DNA from: Mantis religiosa
Taxonomy: Eukaryota; Arthropoda; Insecta; Mantodea; Mantidae
Length of the DNA: 64,000 nt
NCBI GenBank assembly: GCA_030765055.1
Contig: CM060953.1
Location: forward strand, 182,345,043-182,409,042
Direction of reading: 5' to 3'
Shown one piece after another: positions 11,076 to 23,339 of the stretch (position 1 is the stretch's first letter; each line of letters opens with the position of its first letter). Both the position numbers and the translations under genes were made by a program. The notes beneath the pieces were generated by a model. That model made no database searches, was not told the DNA's origin, and worked only from the letters and a program-made list of their open reading frames with translations.

Positions 11076-11566
11076 TATTGTAACTTGTGGGTTCGAAGAA
11101 TTAAACGGCCGAGTTGCAGAAATTAAAAATCTCCTTTATTTTTGTCGAAATACACTATTCAATTCTCGCGTAAGAACTCACATATACACAGTCTCACAAG
11201 GTCGATCACAATAACAAACAGTGACAGCAGATTACATCATTAGCTCTCGTTACAACAACATAGCTGGCTATCTCTGATTTCACAACTGTTTCACAACTAC
11301 CCTAATCACTAGCCATGGCTTCTTTTTATACACAAATTCATGAACCAAATAACGGCAATCGATTCTGTTCTTAAATTTGTTTTATTTTCAGATTTTGGTA
11401 GTACTAACAAGAACAGATGAACACCTAGCGTTCGTAACGATGACGACAGTCTTGTTTGTATTTCCGGCTGACGATGTGGAAGAAATTTCCATGAAATCGC
11501 GATCCCGAAAAATTTATAAGAAAAGTGTCATAATTTATTATAACATAAGTGAAGCTTTAAGTTACA
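11076..11566 (-). mobile_element. LTR (solo or partial), minus orientation
   Basis: Begins TGTAACTTGTGGGTTCG, the same terminus as the LTRs at 42,375 and (reverse) 40,755. On the minus strand a TATAAAAAG box (11,322-11,330) precedes an AATAAAG signal (11,134-11,140) at LTR-like spacing. The far end is uncertain: GTTACA at 11,561-11,566 would be the right terminus, but I could not find a matching target duplication. The 87-codon frame at 11,377-11,640 overlaps it and is unrecognised. Confidence 0.6.
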
Positions 11567-13844
11567 AATTGTTATATTTGTATATCAAATTGCATGAGCC
11601 TGGCCAGTACCTAATCTGTCTACAACTATTGGACCACTAACGCGTCAGGACCAGTTGCTAATATCCCGACTATTCGCTTACTCATTCTTACATTCTATCC
11701 CATGAACTTCCTCGTACATTCACTCTGTGTTAAGGTCACTGGAAGGTTACTTTTACCCAGACAAGACTAATTTTTTACCAATATTAAAATTTGAATATAA
11801 AGAAAACTAAACATTATCGGAAATTGAAATTCGTTATAATTACTGTATAAGGATGTGTGCAATTAACTACTGTATAATATTTAAATTACGTTCACATAGG
11901 TCCATGCAAAAGGGGCATAAATCACACCGTGTGTCCTGAAAAAAATATTGCACCCTATATTTCAGGTGCACTTTACTTGTAGGAATTTAAAGCTACATGC
12001 ACCAAGTTTTATCCTAAGTAACCTAAGATACAGTTTTATAATATCGGCTAAATGAAGATCACATATAGTTTATACTATGCACATGAAAAATTAATTAGTT
12101 TTGAGTAAAAAAAAAGCTAATAATTTACAAGGACTGAATATTTGTTTTCATCCATTTTATAAATCACATGTTATATTCATGTTAGCCGAATGTGTTCAAG
12201 AAACATTGAAGAATAGCCACTACAAATTTTTTGTCAATATCTTTTATAGTTTTTGAGAAACATGCACGTAAATTATGAAAAATCAAGGTTTCGGGAAATC
12301 ACGATTAAGGTTAAGCACCATTCTCAGGAAGTGGGCGTATCATTACGCCGCCATCTTTAAATTGACGAATTAAAGGGCTTTAATACCAGCTGACAACTTA
12401 TGTTATATATAATTTTAAATCTGAAGAATTATATAACTTTTTAACATTAAAAACAAAAAATTGATTTTTGGAAACTTATCTACCTCCCAGTGCCCTTAAT
12501 ATACTCTAACCTTCACCATCGGCTCACTGTTTGTCCAAGATACAGTCACCAGTGACTTCAGTGTGGAGATCCTGAAAACCTTCAGCTTTTTTGATGATCA
12601 ACAATAACCACAGCAACATTATCAGCTTTATCAAGACATGCAATGTTAATATTTAAATTAAAAGTAAAGTTACTGCATATTATTGACTTAAAACAATATA
12701 GCTGTGTACTTTTTGTTTATTTAGTAATAATATGACTTTATTTTTGAAGTGACTTTAAAAAATAAATAAATTAAAAATGATATTATTAAAAGATGCATTG
12801 AGATTTAAATGATATGACAGCTCATTACAAACTAACAATCATCACAGACATTATGGCTGTAAGCTTACAATTTCACATGTCCAGGTTTGGAGGAGGGCCC
12901 TTGAATCTCCACTTTACACCGTAAGACCACGTCGTACTCAATTACCCGAACACAAAGAAGTTCAAGAACGGATGTCATCTTTAAAGAACAGCAAGGTGGT
13001 ACTTGAAGAAAGGCGACGGTTTCCATGATGTAATTTCTGGTTATTGCTGCAGGGGCTTCAAGTCTAAATTGGGTTCAGATCCCCGCAGGCGACGTTTGCT
13101 GAAGAAATAATGCACTTTGATCGATTTTGATGCTTTCTTTGCTCCAGCCGCAGGAAGAATTGAGATGAAATTGGTCAGGTAGCCTGGCTCATTTAATCTT
13201 CTGGTGTAGAAGAAAACAATCTGATACGTTCCTATCACATCACCTTCCCTACTCATCTTGTATAAACTAATCCTGCAAAAGTTTCTTCTAACCACTTCAC
13301 TTAATTGAGAAAAGACATCCATAGAACATGGGGATTACAGGGGGTTCGAAAACACCACAAGAAAAAAGTGTTAAAATTACTTCTTAATTAAGGAAAACAT
13401 ATTTATTTATAAATTCAAACAAACTTCAATAAATTTTTCAGAAATGGTTGATACCAAAAAGAATGCATCTCACGTAAATTGTGTGAGAAAACAAGATCCT
13501 TTACTCTTTATCATTATGCAAAAGACTTTCAGAATTTGGAACACTCACAGCCAACCTCAAATATTAAATGTTTTTATTTATAGAAAGCATAAAATTGATT
13601 GAATTTTAAATAAAATCTTAAAGCCATTACTGAGGGAATAAAAAACAATGAAAATACTTCAACATAAGTAGCTTTACCTGATAATAGGATATATTATATT
13701 CTTATTCATAAGCAGTTTAGGTAAACAAAAAGCAAATCAATTGTAAACAGTTTAGCTGCATGTTTGACTATGTTACAGAGAGTAGAAAGCGGGAAACTAA
13801 CATTTGAATTAAATAACTTGTAGCAACGTATACCCTTTTCATTT
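11567..13844. other. Unassigned AT-rich DNA
   Basis: No element identified. The 93-codon frame 13,041-13,322 (-) has no recognised motif. Confidence 0.35.
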
Positions 13845-15580
13845 ATTTACGTCTTTCCACATTAATTCATATCGGACATAAATGAAATGATGTTCAAATA
13901 AGTGCAAGGTACATAGAGCTTAGAGTTACCAGAAATTCATCTTTCAGGATAAGAGGAAACCTCCAACGCTATGTCATGTCTAACGAATGAAAAGAATTTC
14001 AAATTAGTACAGGGTTCATGGCGCTTAGAGCTATCTTATATTTATCTTTCAGAATAAGGGAAAACCTCCAACGTTAAGTGATATCGGACGATGAATGAAA
14101 TGATGTTCTAATGAGTATAGGGTACACAGAGCTTAGAGTTATGATACATTCACCTTTCAAGATAAAGGAAAACCTCCAGCATTGAGTCATATCGACCGAT
14201 GAATGAAATGATGTTCAAAGGAGTACATGGTACATAGGACTTAGAGTTACTAGACATTCATGTTTCAGGATAAGGGAAAACCTCCAAGGTTAAGTCAAGT
14301 CGGACGATGAATGAAATGATGTTCAAATGAGTACAGGGTACATAGAGCTTAGAGTTACCTGACATTCATCTTTCAGGATAAGGGAAAACCTCCAACGTTA
14401 AGTCATATCGGACGATGAATGAAATTATGTTCAAATGAGTACATGGTACATAGAGCTTAGAGTTATTAGATATTCATCTTTCAGGATAAGGGAAAACCTC
14501 CAACGTTAAGTCATATCGGATGATGAATGAAATGATGTTCAAATGAGTACAGGGTACATAGAGCTTAGAGTTACTAGACATTCATCTTTCAGGATAAGGG
14601 AAAACCTCCAAAGTTAAGTCATATCGGATGATGAATGAAATTATGTTCAAATGAGTACAGGGTACATAGAGCTTAGAGTTACTAGACATTCATCTTTCAG
14701 GATAAGGGAAAACCTCCAAAGTTAAGTCATATCGGACGATGAATGAAATGATGTTCAAATGAGTACAGGGTACATAGAGCTTACAGTTACTAGACATTCA
14801 TCTTTCAGGATAAGGGAAAACCTCCAAAGTTAAGTCATATCGGATGATGAATGAAATGATGTTCAAATGAGTACAGGGTACATAGAGCTTAGAGTTATTA
14901 GATATTCATCTTTCAGGATAAGGGAAAACCTCCAAAGTTAAGTCATATCGGACGATGAATGAAATGATGTTCAAATGAGTACAGGGTACATAGAGCTTAG
15001 AGTTATTAGACATTCATTTTTCAGGATAAGGGAAAACCTCCAAAGTTAAGTCATATCGGATGATGAATGAAATGATGTTCAAATGAGTACAGGGTACATA
15101 GAGCTTAGAGTTATTAGACATTCATCTTTCAGGATAAGGGAAAACCTCCAAAGTTAAGTCATATCGTATGATGAATGAAATTATGTTCAAATGAGTACAG
15201 GGTACATAGAGCTTAGAGTTATTAGACATTCATTTTTCAGGATAAGGGAAAACCTCCAAAGTTAAGTCATATCGGATGATGAATGAAATTATGTTCAAAT
15301 GAGTACAGGGTACATAGAGCTTAGAGTTATTAGACATTCATTTTTCAGGATAAGGGAAAACCTCCAAAGTTAAGTCATATCGGACGATGAATGAAATTAT
15401 GTTCAAATGAGTACAGGGTACATAGAGCTTAGAGTTACCAGACATTCATCTTTCAGGATAAGGGAAAACCTCCAACGTTAAGTCGTATAGGACAATGAAT
15501 GAAATGCTGAAATGAATACAGGGTACACAGAGCTTAGAGTTACCAGACATTCATGTTTAGGATAAAGAAAATCCAGGAGA
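13845..15580 (-). repeat. 108-bp tandem array derived from the SINE-1 body
   Basis: CCTCCAA recurs at 13,960 and then exactly every 108 bp from 14,065 to 15,469 (14,173, 14,281, 14,389 and so on). With partial end units this makes about 16 units. Each unit is the SINE-1 body segment from CCTCCAA(A/C)GTTAAGTCATA through AGGATAAGGGAAAA. On the right the array runs into a degraded SINE-1 tRNA-like head (15,590-15,670), so the array sits where one SINE body should be. This is not a CRISPR: units are contiguous with no spacers. Confidence 0.95.
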
Positions 15581-15670
15581 AGAAACCCATCCAGACAATT
15601 CACCCTGATCGAGTTTCGAACTCCGGAGCTCTAGAACGTGAGCCAAACGTGCTATCACTACGCTACAGAA
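15581..15670 (-). mobile_element. SINE-1 head capping the 108-bp array
   Basis: Contains TTCACCCTGATCGAGTTTCG and a degenerate B box (on the minus strand GGAGTTCGAAACTCG), then AACGTGAGCCAAACGTGCTA, matching the SINE-1 head at 44.35-44.43 kb. Orientation is minus, consistent with the array units. Confidence 0.8.
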
Positions 15671-16979
15671 AAGCTATATTTTCACTTACTTACATGTTAC
15701 TTTTGGCCAGATAAATTTATTAATATGATGAAAATTTCTCATACCAATGATTTCAAAAGTTTAGGACTTATATTAATCTAGATTAGAAAAACGTTTATGA
15801 TAAAATACGTTTACATTATCTTCTAGTTACTGCAGGAAAGGTACTAGTTTTCGTAATTTCAAAATGTTTTGTTTTTCAAAAGCTAATAATTCATTTCCAA
15901 AGACTGAGAGCATTATTTTAAAATTAATTATACGAAAAGATTCCCTAATGCACTTTTGAGACGTAGTGCACATTTTTAAAACAAATTTATTAAAAAACAT
16001 AATGAAGTTAAGGATTTCGAGTATTAAATATGTTTGTGCAAAGACTAGGTTCAAAATTACCGATAAGCATGCCTTTTTCCATTTATAGCTGAAGCTAATT
16101 GGTAACTTAGGTCGCCAGGTAGAAAACTTGCCATGTCTCCTTAAGGTTTTTGTTATTTTATTGCGAACAAATTTAAGTTGTCAATTGTTCACAGCTTTTG
16201 GGCAAATTTCACTAATACATAACCTAAAGATATGTCAATATATCGTGCAAGGTAAATGTGACTTATTTTTCGTTACTGACTGATCCCTTTTGTCTTATTT
16301 AAATAACTTAAAATTGTTAGACAGTAAATTCATACGGCATGCTAGGTTACGCTGTACTCATAGTGTTTCAACTGTTTTTGTTGAAACAACAGTTGTTCAA
16401 ATGTTCTTCCTGAATGCTACTCTTATAATTTCTTGCTCGTGTCTACTTTTACACGGTGTGCAGTATCACATAAAGAATTCAAAAGTTAAAGGAAAGGAAA
16501 ACACCTACCATCCATATTGTCGCAAGCCATTAAGCACTCCACTGCAGTTTTAGCACTTCACTCTAATGCCTTCAGTGTTTAGTATGGTAGATGGTTTTCT
16601 GTTTGGATAGCACAGACACACTCTCTCCTTTTTCATACATTTATCTTACCCCGTGGCTTTTTATTTTAGTTCTTCGTGTTTGTGGTTATACCACGCCTTG
16701 CAGTTCCCAAGCTGCTGCCTTGAACTTGCACACTTTCACTGTAAAGCAGAAAGCTCGAGTAAATATGTAGCGAACAACGTTGTTTATGGCAACAGAGTTT
16801 ACTGCGCATCGTAAAGAATGGCACAATAAACCGCGTGTTACCGATGTGAAAGTACATCTTACGGTGCTGAGAGAGGGAATTATGTTACGAGCAGTTCCTT
16901 GATAGAAATAGTCTCAACAACATATAATCATCTGACGTGTTTTACTCGTAAGACTTTCAAATTATTGTTATCAATAGTA
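15671..16979. other. Unassigned AT-rich DNA
   Basis: Short frames only (for example 16,290-16,553 +). None has a recognisable domain. Confidence 0.35.
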
Positions 16980-17189
16980 GGAGTGTTCAATAAAGAATGA
17001 TCACAATTTTTTTTTTGACAACGTACCTTTACTCATCCTCATCATTTTGATGGTGCTTCTCAAAATAGTCTCCTCTGAATGCAATACACTTGTCCTAGCG
17101 TTTCTGTCAGTCTTCAAAGACATGCTGGAAACCATTTTTTGAGAGATCCTTCAAAATCACCTCCGCAGACTTCATCACTGCTTCTGATG

Positions 17190-17708
17190 ATGAAACTATC
17201 AAAATATTTAGCAAACTTCCCAATTTTCTTAAAGAAAAAGTTGTTAGAAAGTACCTTTGCTCAGAATCTTTTTATTCTGTACAAGATTATCTGAATGTCA
17301 AATTATCCTGATAATGCTTCCGTAGCTCTATAAGTAGCATATAACTATTCCAATGACAAATCATTACTAATAAATATTTGATGCAAGTTGAAAGTTTATT
17401 TTTAATGTATATGTATTTAATAAATAACAAGAATGGTATCCATTGCAAAAAGGTTGAGACGTACTGGCATAAGCCAAGTGAAAGCTGGTTTAAAAAGTGT
17501 TTCATTTTGTATCATATATAATTATCCCTGCTTTGTTTTGCATATTGTTGTTCATATTGCCTGTATACTATAATATGAGTCTTGTGTGAACTTTTGTACA
17601 TATATAACCTATTAAACGTTATACCTCTGGACATGTTCAATGTTCACAGCCTTTTCTGGCTACAAGTAAACCTACTGAACGCAAATCATTCTAATCTAAT
17701 CTAATCTA
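17190..17708 (+). mobile_element. LINE 3' fragment inserted in mariner 1
   Basis: Interrupts the mariner between 'CTTCTGATGATG' and 'GCCTCCCACGAAGG', which are nearly adjacent in the related mariner copy at 58.15 kb. Coding traces read KIFSKLPNFLKKKLLEST, resembling the YN-LP tail at 10.1 kb. The 3' end is a short (TCTAA)n run at about 17,692-17,708. Confidence 0.65.
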
Positions 17709-17730
17709 AGCCTCCCACGAAGGCGTTTCT

Positions 17731-18672
17731 TCAATTTAGGGAATAGAAAAAGTCACATAGGGCTAAATCCGGACAATAGGGAGGGTGAGGGATGCACTTC
17801 ACGTTGAGTTTTGCAAGATATTCAACAGAAACAACTTTGGCAATATGCGGCCGTGCATTATCGTGGTGCAGCATCCAGCCTGCTTCACTGAAATGTGGTC
17901 TTTTGCGCCTAATATAAACTTGCGATGTTTTCAGGACGTCCCTGTAGTATTGTCCAGTTACTGATGTGTGTGCATCTACAACATGCAAATAGACCATTCC
18001 ATGAATATCAAAGAATAAGATGACCATAACTTTCCCAGCAGAAGCAAACAATTTTTTTTTGGGGGGGGGGGGGTGTTGGAGATGAAGGAGATTTTCACAC
18101 TGAGCTTTACTGTTTGCTCTCAGGATGAAAATGAATTAGCCCTGTTTTATCAGCAGTGATTACGTTTGAAAGAAACTCCAGATCTTCCTCTAAGACCAAC
18201 TTTAACTGCATGCAGACCTGCGTGTGAATGTCCTTTTGTTCGGGAATCAACAGTCTTGAAACCCTTAGCGCACAAACACGTCTCATGTGTAATGTTTCTG
18301 TCACCAACGTGTGGGTGGCACCCAAAGAAGTGTTCAGTATTTCAGAAAGTGATCTTAAGGTAACTCGTCGATCCTCTCTCACAATGGCAGCAGCAGTGTT
18401 GATGTTTTCCACTGTTAGAGCAGTAACTGGAGCCCCAGGTCCACCATGCTTTGAAATTGACTGTCTCCCCTCTTTAAACATTTTAAACCACCTCGAGCTG
18501 TGCTGTAGGGAAGAACAGACTCTCCATAGGTCTCCTGTAACATTATATAGGCCTCAACTGAAGATTTGTTGAGACTAAAACAGAATTTCAAAGCCGCAGT
18601 TTGTTCCTCGCGTGTTACCTCCATTGCAGCGGTAGGCGATACTGAACATGTCTGAGCTTGCCTGGTTCTCAC
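17731..18672 (-). pseudogene. Mariner family 1 transposase (broken)
   Basis: Domains in order on the minus strand: an N-terminal helix-turn-helix region (EEQTAALKFCFSLNKSSVEA, then TYGES); a frameshift; the linker and second HTH (VREDRRVTLRSLSEIL, then LGATHTL); the first catalytic region, where ADKTG replaces the usual GDETW; a G-run frameshift near 18,058-18,072; then LHHDNARPH and PDLALCDFF. Spacing between the second and third aspartates is 35 here against 34 in the family. The C-terminus is displaced by the nested LINE. The enzyme would cut and paste by a DDD mechanism but is inactive. Confidence 0.85.
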
Positions 18673-18815
18673 AGGCGGGAACCAGGAGTACCAACAATGA
18701 AACTACTACGGTGTGTTTTTATCACGTTAAGGTAACAGAATATAATAAGTTTGAATTTTAATGCGAAAAATTATGACCGTAAACATTATGATCATTCTTT
18801 ATTGAACAACCCTCG

Positions 18816-19389
18816 TACTTATTCTTTTATACATAATCGTGTGTCTCTACAACCCGAGAGGGTGAGCATCACCTCCAGGTACCACGTGTGAATTCCTTCG
18901 TGACCACCGAAGTGAACAATCGGTTCCATCTACTGCATGGGTATGTATGTTAGTAACTAAAAGCTGTACATCTTTGGAGTACTCGTCCCTAATCCCAAAT
19001 GTTGGCATTCCTGGCCAAAATCACTCTCCATCGCAGTTCCCAGGTTTCCTCGTCACGCTGAGTGGGCACGAGTCGTGCATTTGGAATTACTAGATGCGTT
19101 CTAGATATGACACCTGTTTTTTTCAGAACTGGAACCAGATAGAAATTTGTGTTTTTTTAGAATACACATGGAGTCTTTGTAAATACGTGACAGAGATGGC
19201 AGCTCTTTGCGTTGCATAAAACTCCAGTGGAAGCGACGAGAGTTAGGACTTTTTTGATACTTGAAATGGCGATGCTTTCATTGCAAGAATAGCGTGTAAT
19301 CATTTGTTTTCTCCATTTTCGTGGTGTGACAACTATTAAAATTCATCTCCAGTAGAGTGCCGCATGTGGTGATGGTAACATGGATGTGT
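18816..19389. other. Unassigned DNA
   Basis: No reading frame or repeat identified. Confidence 0.3.
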
Positions 19390-19454
19390 CTAATGTGCCT
19401 TCCTAGGTACGGCAGTTCCATGAAGGCAGAACATCCTGTGACAACAAATCAAGA

Positions 19455-19560
19455 TATTTGCAGCCTCCAACGCCTCCAACACTGGCATGTTCGTGGGATC
19501 TGTGCACACAATCCTGCATGAAGATCTGAAAATGCTCAATTGGCGATAGTCCAAACCAAC
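19455..19560 (+). pseudogene. Mariner transposase relic (second HTH)
   Basis: A short plus-strand frame reads GMFVGSVHTILHEDLKML, which resembles the end of the paired-HTH region of mariner transposases (x-x-G-S-V-H-T-I-L-x-x-D-L-x-M). Sequence on either side cannot be aligned confidently. The 83-codon frame on the opposite strand is a shadow. Confidence 0.5.
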
Positions 19561-19640
19561 GCTCTCCACTAGCTGGATCATGTCGTCAGACCGGCTGGTG
19601 CGAGGCTGTGACTGTCTATTGTTTACCCTTATGTGTTTCA

Positions 19641-21744
19641 AATGGGAAGAGTTCTCGCCTGTAGCGAATCGGATGCGTTAGAGCCTTCACGGTTGCCACC
19701 TTGTTACCCCCACTCTTTTTATATTTCCCTCTCTCTTACACACTTGTGAGCACTTGGCGCTATATCAAACTGAGTTTTCCAAAGTTTTTAATACTGCAGC
19801 TGTTGAAATCACAATTGTAACATGGATATTCGTATATTACGAAAATGGTTTAAATATTTAGTTTAAAATTAATTACAGTTTATGAATTATTTATTTTTAA
19901 AATCCAACAAAAATACCAGTGGTGCATCCGTACAGCTGTGAATGTTACTTAGGTTAATAGATAATTCGTCATTGTAATTGTCTTCATCGTCTGAATACTG
20001 CAAATTTATGATGATAAGTTCCAGAATCTCGTTACGTGCTATTTCTTTCCAAAAGTCGTCTTCTTGTAGTTTTTCTGATGTCCTACGCAGTTTTTCCAGT
20101 CTTGTTGTGTTCCTCGTCAATTTCTTCGTGAAAAAGTCGTTCAAGGGCAGTCAATTTAAAAATATTATTTCTGTTATCAACATAATTTGAGCCCATATTA
20201 ACTCAATTGGATTGTTCTAGCACTAGTAAGGAGGGAAGAAGGATCGCGTCTCATTGATTCATCTGATACCCTTTTTCACGGAAGATTAACTGAATAATAA
20301 TGTTTTGAACTCTAGAGTAAATAGAGATTACCAACCATTCATAAACAAAGATATAACGTGACCAGACACGTTCTGCCAGACCAGCAAGTAGTGTATCGTT
20401 TCCTCTCATCGAGTGTAACAAACACCTTGGCTTATTCAAAGTACATATTTCTTTTATCACGTCATGTCCAATGTTTACGTTTCAGTTCTGAGTAATTTCA
20501 AATATACGTTCACCCATATATGGAAAACAATAATGATACTCATTACAGTGCGCACGTCGCAATGCATTGTTGTAATATAATGGTATCTATTTATATGTAT
20601 TAGGAAAACTATTTGAGCTAAAAATATAGGGGTTTCATGGTTTTATTAGATATATTACTCTCTACCTTCCACATGGATCAGTTTCTTTTTCCAAAATCTG
20701 AACTTTTGCCTTGGCACTCGTCACACACCACATAGGGGAAATGTAATACGTCAACACCGCAGAACTCCGAGTGGTTGCTCACCTACTAGCACCTTCCCAT
20801 TTGAAACAGATAATGAATATTTTCTGAACTGTTAATTTTAAAAATGTGAATTCCCAAGAACATTTTGAAAGATTCGTGAACCCAAAACAATCGCAACAAG
20901 TGATTATGTTTACATGTTCATAAAGGTGAACACAAAACACACGTCAAATTATCTTTTCTTCACAGCTCCTTCCTTAAATTCCTATTTAGTCCAGATTGCC
21001 TCTCTTACACGGAATTTAATTACAGCACAAAAATCCTGGTCGGCTCTTCCTGAGAAAACGAAGCGTCTGTCATTGGAAAACACAAGAGCTGTGATAAAAG
21101 AGAAAGAAGAATATCAGTTTTGGATGAGAATCTTGCTACTACAGAGGCACGCTGTCACCAGAACAGTTATCATCAGATTATCACCAGGATATGACACACG
21201 TGACAGCCAGACACGTGCCTGGCGCAGTACTTGGTTCAATACGAGAGCCTGGTGACGTCAGGCCTTCTGTCAATAACAGGAAACGGAAACCGCAGGTTAG
21301 CCTTCTTAGTTAGAAGGAGCGAGATCGTTCTTGTCGGCGTCCATCATCTGACTTTCCACTAAAATTGTTGGCTTTTTTGTACTCCCTCTCTCTGTCTCCA
21401 CATGACGCCTCTGCGAGTGTAAAGCCACATGGTCGTGTAGGATTACTAACAGAGGGATGCATTGACAGAATTAAGGAGAGTAGAGAGGAAACGTTTAGTG
21501 GACGAGAGAATTTTAAAATATATCTGTAGGAATTTAAAGCTAGGGGAGCACATGGCTCTGAAGCAGTGTATCAGGTGTATACATATGGAAGGAATGGCAT
21601 TTAAGAATTGGTCAGGAAAAGTACAGAACACTTTTGAGAGATAAAAATAAAATAAGATTTTGGAGACAATTTTTATTTTCTCTATTGTTTACCATTTAAA
21701 AAAGATGGTTAATATATATTTTCATTATAAACTTGTCTTGGTAT
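19641..21744. other. Unassigned AT-rich DNA
   Basis: Frames at 19,887-20,144 (-), 20,914-21,255 (+) and 21,462-21,644 (+) were read. None shows a recognisable domain, and opposing frames overlap each other. Confidence 0.35.
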
Positions 21745-22025
21745 AGCAAGCGGGATGGCCCAGGCGGGGTTTTTCGGGCGTGTCTTGGCATGGCATGGCA
21801 GGATGGTAAGTTCTTGGTAATACTTCTTCCTTTGATATGACGGCATCCGGCCTCCGAACCTGGTTTGCTGGGGCCATTTCCAGAACACAGTACGGTGGGA
21901 TGCCGGTTCTTCAGGCTTGCCGGGGAGTTTCCAATTAGCAAAGTGTAGGACTCTGCCCTCTGCACTGTCATGGCTCCTTGGAACTGCCATCCTCTGCCTC
22001 CTCTCGCCTCATCCTTCCTCCTGGA
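21745..22025 (+). repeat. GC-rich repeat, left part, split by a transposon
   Basis: Contains GCATGGCAGGATG and TTGCCGGGGAGTTTCCAATT, followed by CTGCACTGTCATGGCTCCTT. These are collinear with 33,695-33,850 (GCTGCCGGGGAGTATTCAAC, CTGCACTGTCGTGGTTCCTT). The continuation (CAAATACAATAGACCAAG) resumes at 23,185, after the inserted DDE element. Confidence 0.75.
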
Positions 22026-23172
22026 GGTACAGATGTATTTTTTTATTTTGAAACGTGCAGAGCGATGCGCTGTGGTATCTAGACCTCAGAACGGTTGCAA
22101 CTGGAGGGGAGGGCAGGTCAGTTACGTACCAGTTGCGAGCAACTAAACACGTGCAGAGCTACTCGGTAATACTACAGCTTGTTTCAAAATGTGCTTGTCT
22201 CCTGGTTCCAAGAGAGCATTTAGAAATGACGCCTCCTAGCAGCACATTAGGAAATAAAGTGCTACATTTAAAAACACGAGAAGTAATAACCAATATCCAT
22301 AGATTTATAAAAAAGGAACAGTGGTCTGGGTCAGCTATAAAAATCTGGGGAAGGGTGTCTGAGGCAACTGTTGTGTCTGAAAACAGTTTAAGAGAGTTAT
22401 TAAAAAAAGAAAAGCCATTGGTGCTAGTGCAACAACGTCCTTCTCTATGCCCAGTAAACAGAGATTAAGAACATGCACAAAATCTAATTTGGATGTTTTA
22501 ATTCAGAAGTAGTTAGGCGAACTGTGAATAATTTTTAAAGCACAGAAAAACAAAGACCAACTTTGAAGAAAGTGCTTAAGAAGCTAAAAGTTCTACTGAC
22601 TTCCAAGGCAGTGTCTGAATATTAAGAAGAGTTCTTTTGAAGCTAGGATTATTTGGGAGGAAAAAAAAACACTAAGCGTGACAGACAAATTTTAATCGAA
22701 CATCGCACCATACGTGCAAAAAGACTTAAGTATTTATGAAATATTCGGAGATATCGAAGTGAAGTTTATATAGTTTATATGGATGAAACTTGTATAAATA
22801 CAGCACATACTAGACCATATGCCTGGAGTGAAATACGTTACAGGGATTCTGCAGCGATATTGAAAGGCCGACAGTTGTTTATCATGCCTGCTGGGGGAGA
22901 ACAGGGTTTTGTTCCAAACGCCTATGTACTATTTAAGATCCAACAAAAGCGTGGAGATTACTACCATAGTAAGAATAACAACTTAGTTTATAAGAGCTGC
23001 AAAAGTCGCTTCGAGAATGAAATTTGTTTTTGGACAACTTATGCAGCGCCCTCCCCTCTCGTAATCTTACGCGTGTGACGCATTGTGGCGATAGGTGCAC
23101 TATCCCCAACACAGTTGCTACTCATCCCTACCGCGCAGGATTCCTGTCAAGATAAAATAATACATCAGTACC
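22026..23172 (+). mobile_element. IS630/Tc1-like DNA transposon inserted in the GC-rich repeat
   Basis: Near-perfect 25-bp terminal inverted repeats: 22,026-22,050 and 23,148-23,172 match at 22 of 25 positions by direct comparison. Read with TA as the duplicated target, the ends are TA-CAGATGTATT and, reversed, TA-CTGATGTATT. The flanking GC-rich repeat is continuous across it in the 33.8-kb copy. Element length is about 1.15 kb. Confidence 0.85.
22240..22970 (+). pseudogene. DDE transposase, IS630/Tc1/mariner superfamily (broken)
   Basis: N-terminal helical DNA-binding region at 22,255-22,425 (REVITNIHRFIKKEQ, then VSENSLRELLKKEK). A middle segment follows with stops (VVRRTVN, RPTLKKVLKKLK, LIEHRTIRAKRLKYL). 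The DDE core opens at 22,779 with YMDETCINTAHT, then GRQLFIMPAGGEQGFVPNAY and RGDYY. The first catalytic aspartate is visible in YMDET. The segment that should hold the second aspartate and the acidic third residue is missing after about 22,970, replaced by unrelated sequence up to the right TIR. This is an inactivated cut-and-paste enzyme. Confidence 0.8.
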
Positions 23173-23250
23173 CCTCTTGGGGGCGCAAATACAATAGACC
23201 AAGTTTGGACCTCTCTGACGAATCGCCGCCGAACGTACTCCAGTCCAGGC
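23173..23250 (+). repeat. GC-rich repeat, right part
   Basis: TTGGGGGCGCAAATACAATAGACCAAG matches in order the 33.87-33.90 kb stretch (key block AATAGACCAAG), restoring the repeat interrupted at 22,025. Confidence 0.7.
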
Positions 23251-23339
23251 CCTAGGTATGTTTAAAACAATGGAACGTTTTAAACTCTTCATACAAAAAC
23301 AGTATTCTAGAAATTAATATTATATTCAGCTTCTCTCCT

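Larger units (their letters stand above)
16980..18815 (-). mobile_element. Mariner family 1, near full length, with nested LINE
   Basis: Terminal inverted repeats share TGTTCAATAAAGAATGATCA (left from about 16,984, right ending near 18,812). TA dinucleotides flank both ends (16,978-16,979 and 18,816-18,817), as expected for mariner. Internal deletion derivatives occur at 50,473-51,126, 57,956-58,953 and 63,288-63,940. A LINE fragment occupies 17,190-17,708. Confidence 0.85.

Noticed and set aside
13845..15580. CRISPR-like regular array
   Set aside because: Units are contiguous 108-bp copies with no spacers, in a eukaryotic repeat context; derived from a SINE.
18166..18572. Plus-strand frames over the mariner 1 transposase
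   Set aside because: Shadows of the minus-strand transposase, which has clear HTH and catalytic motifs.
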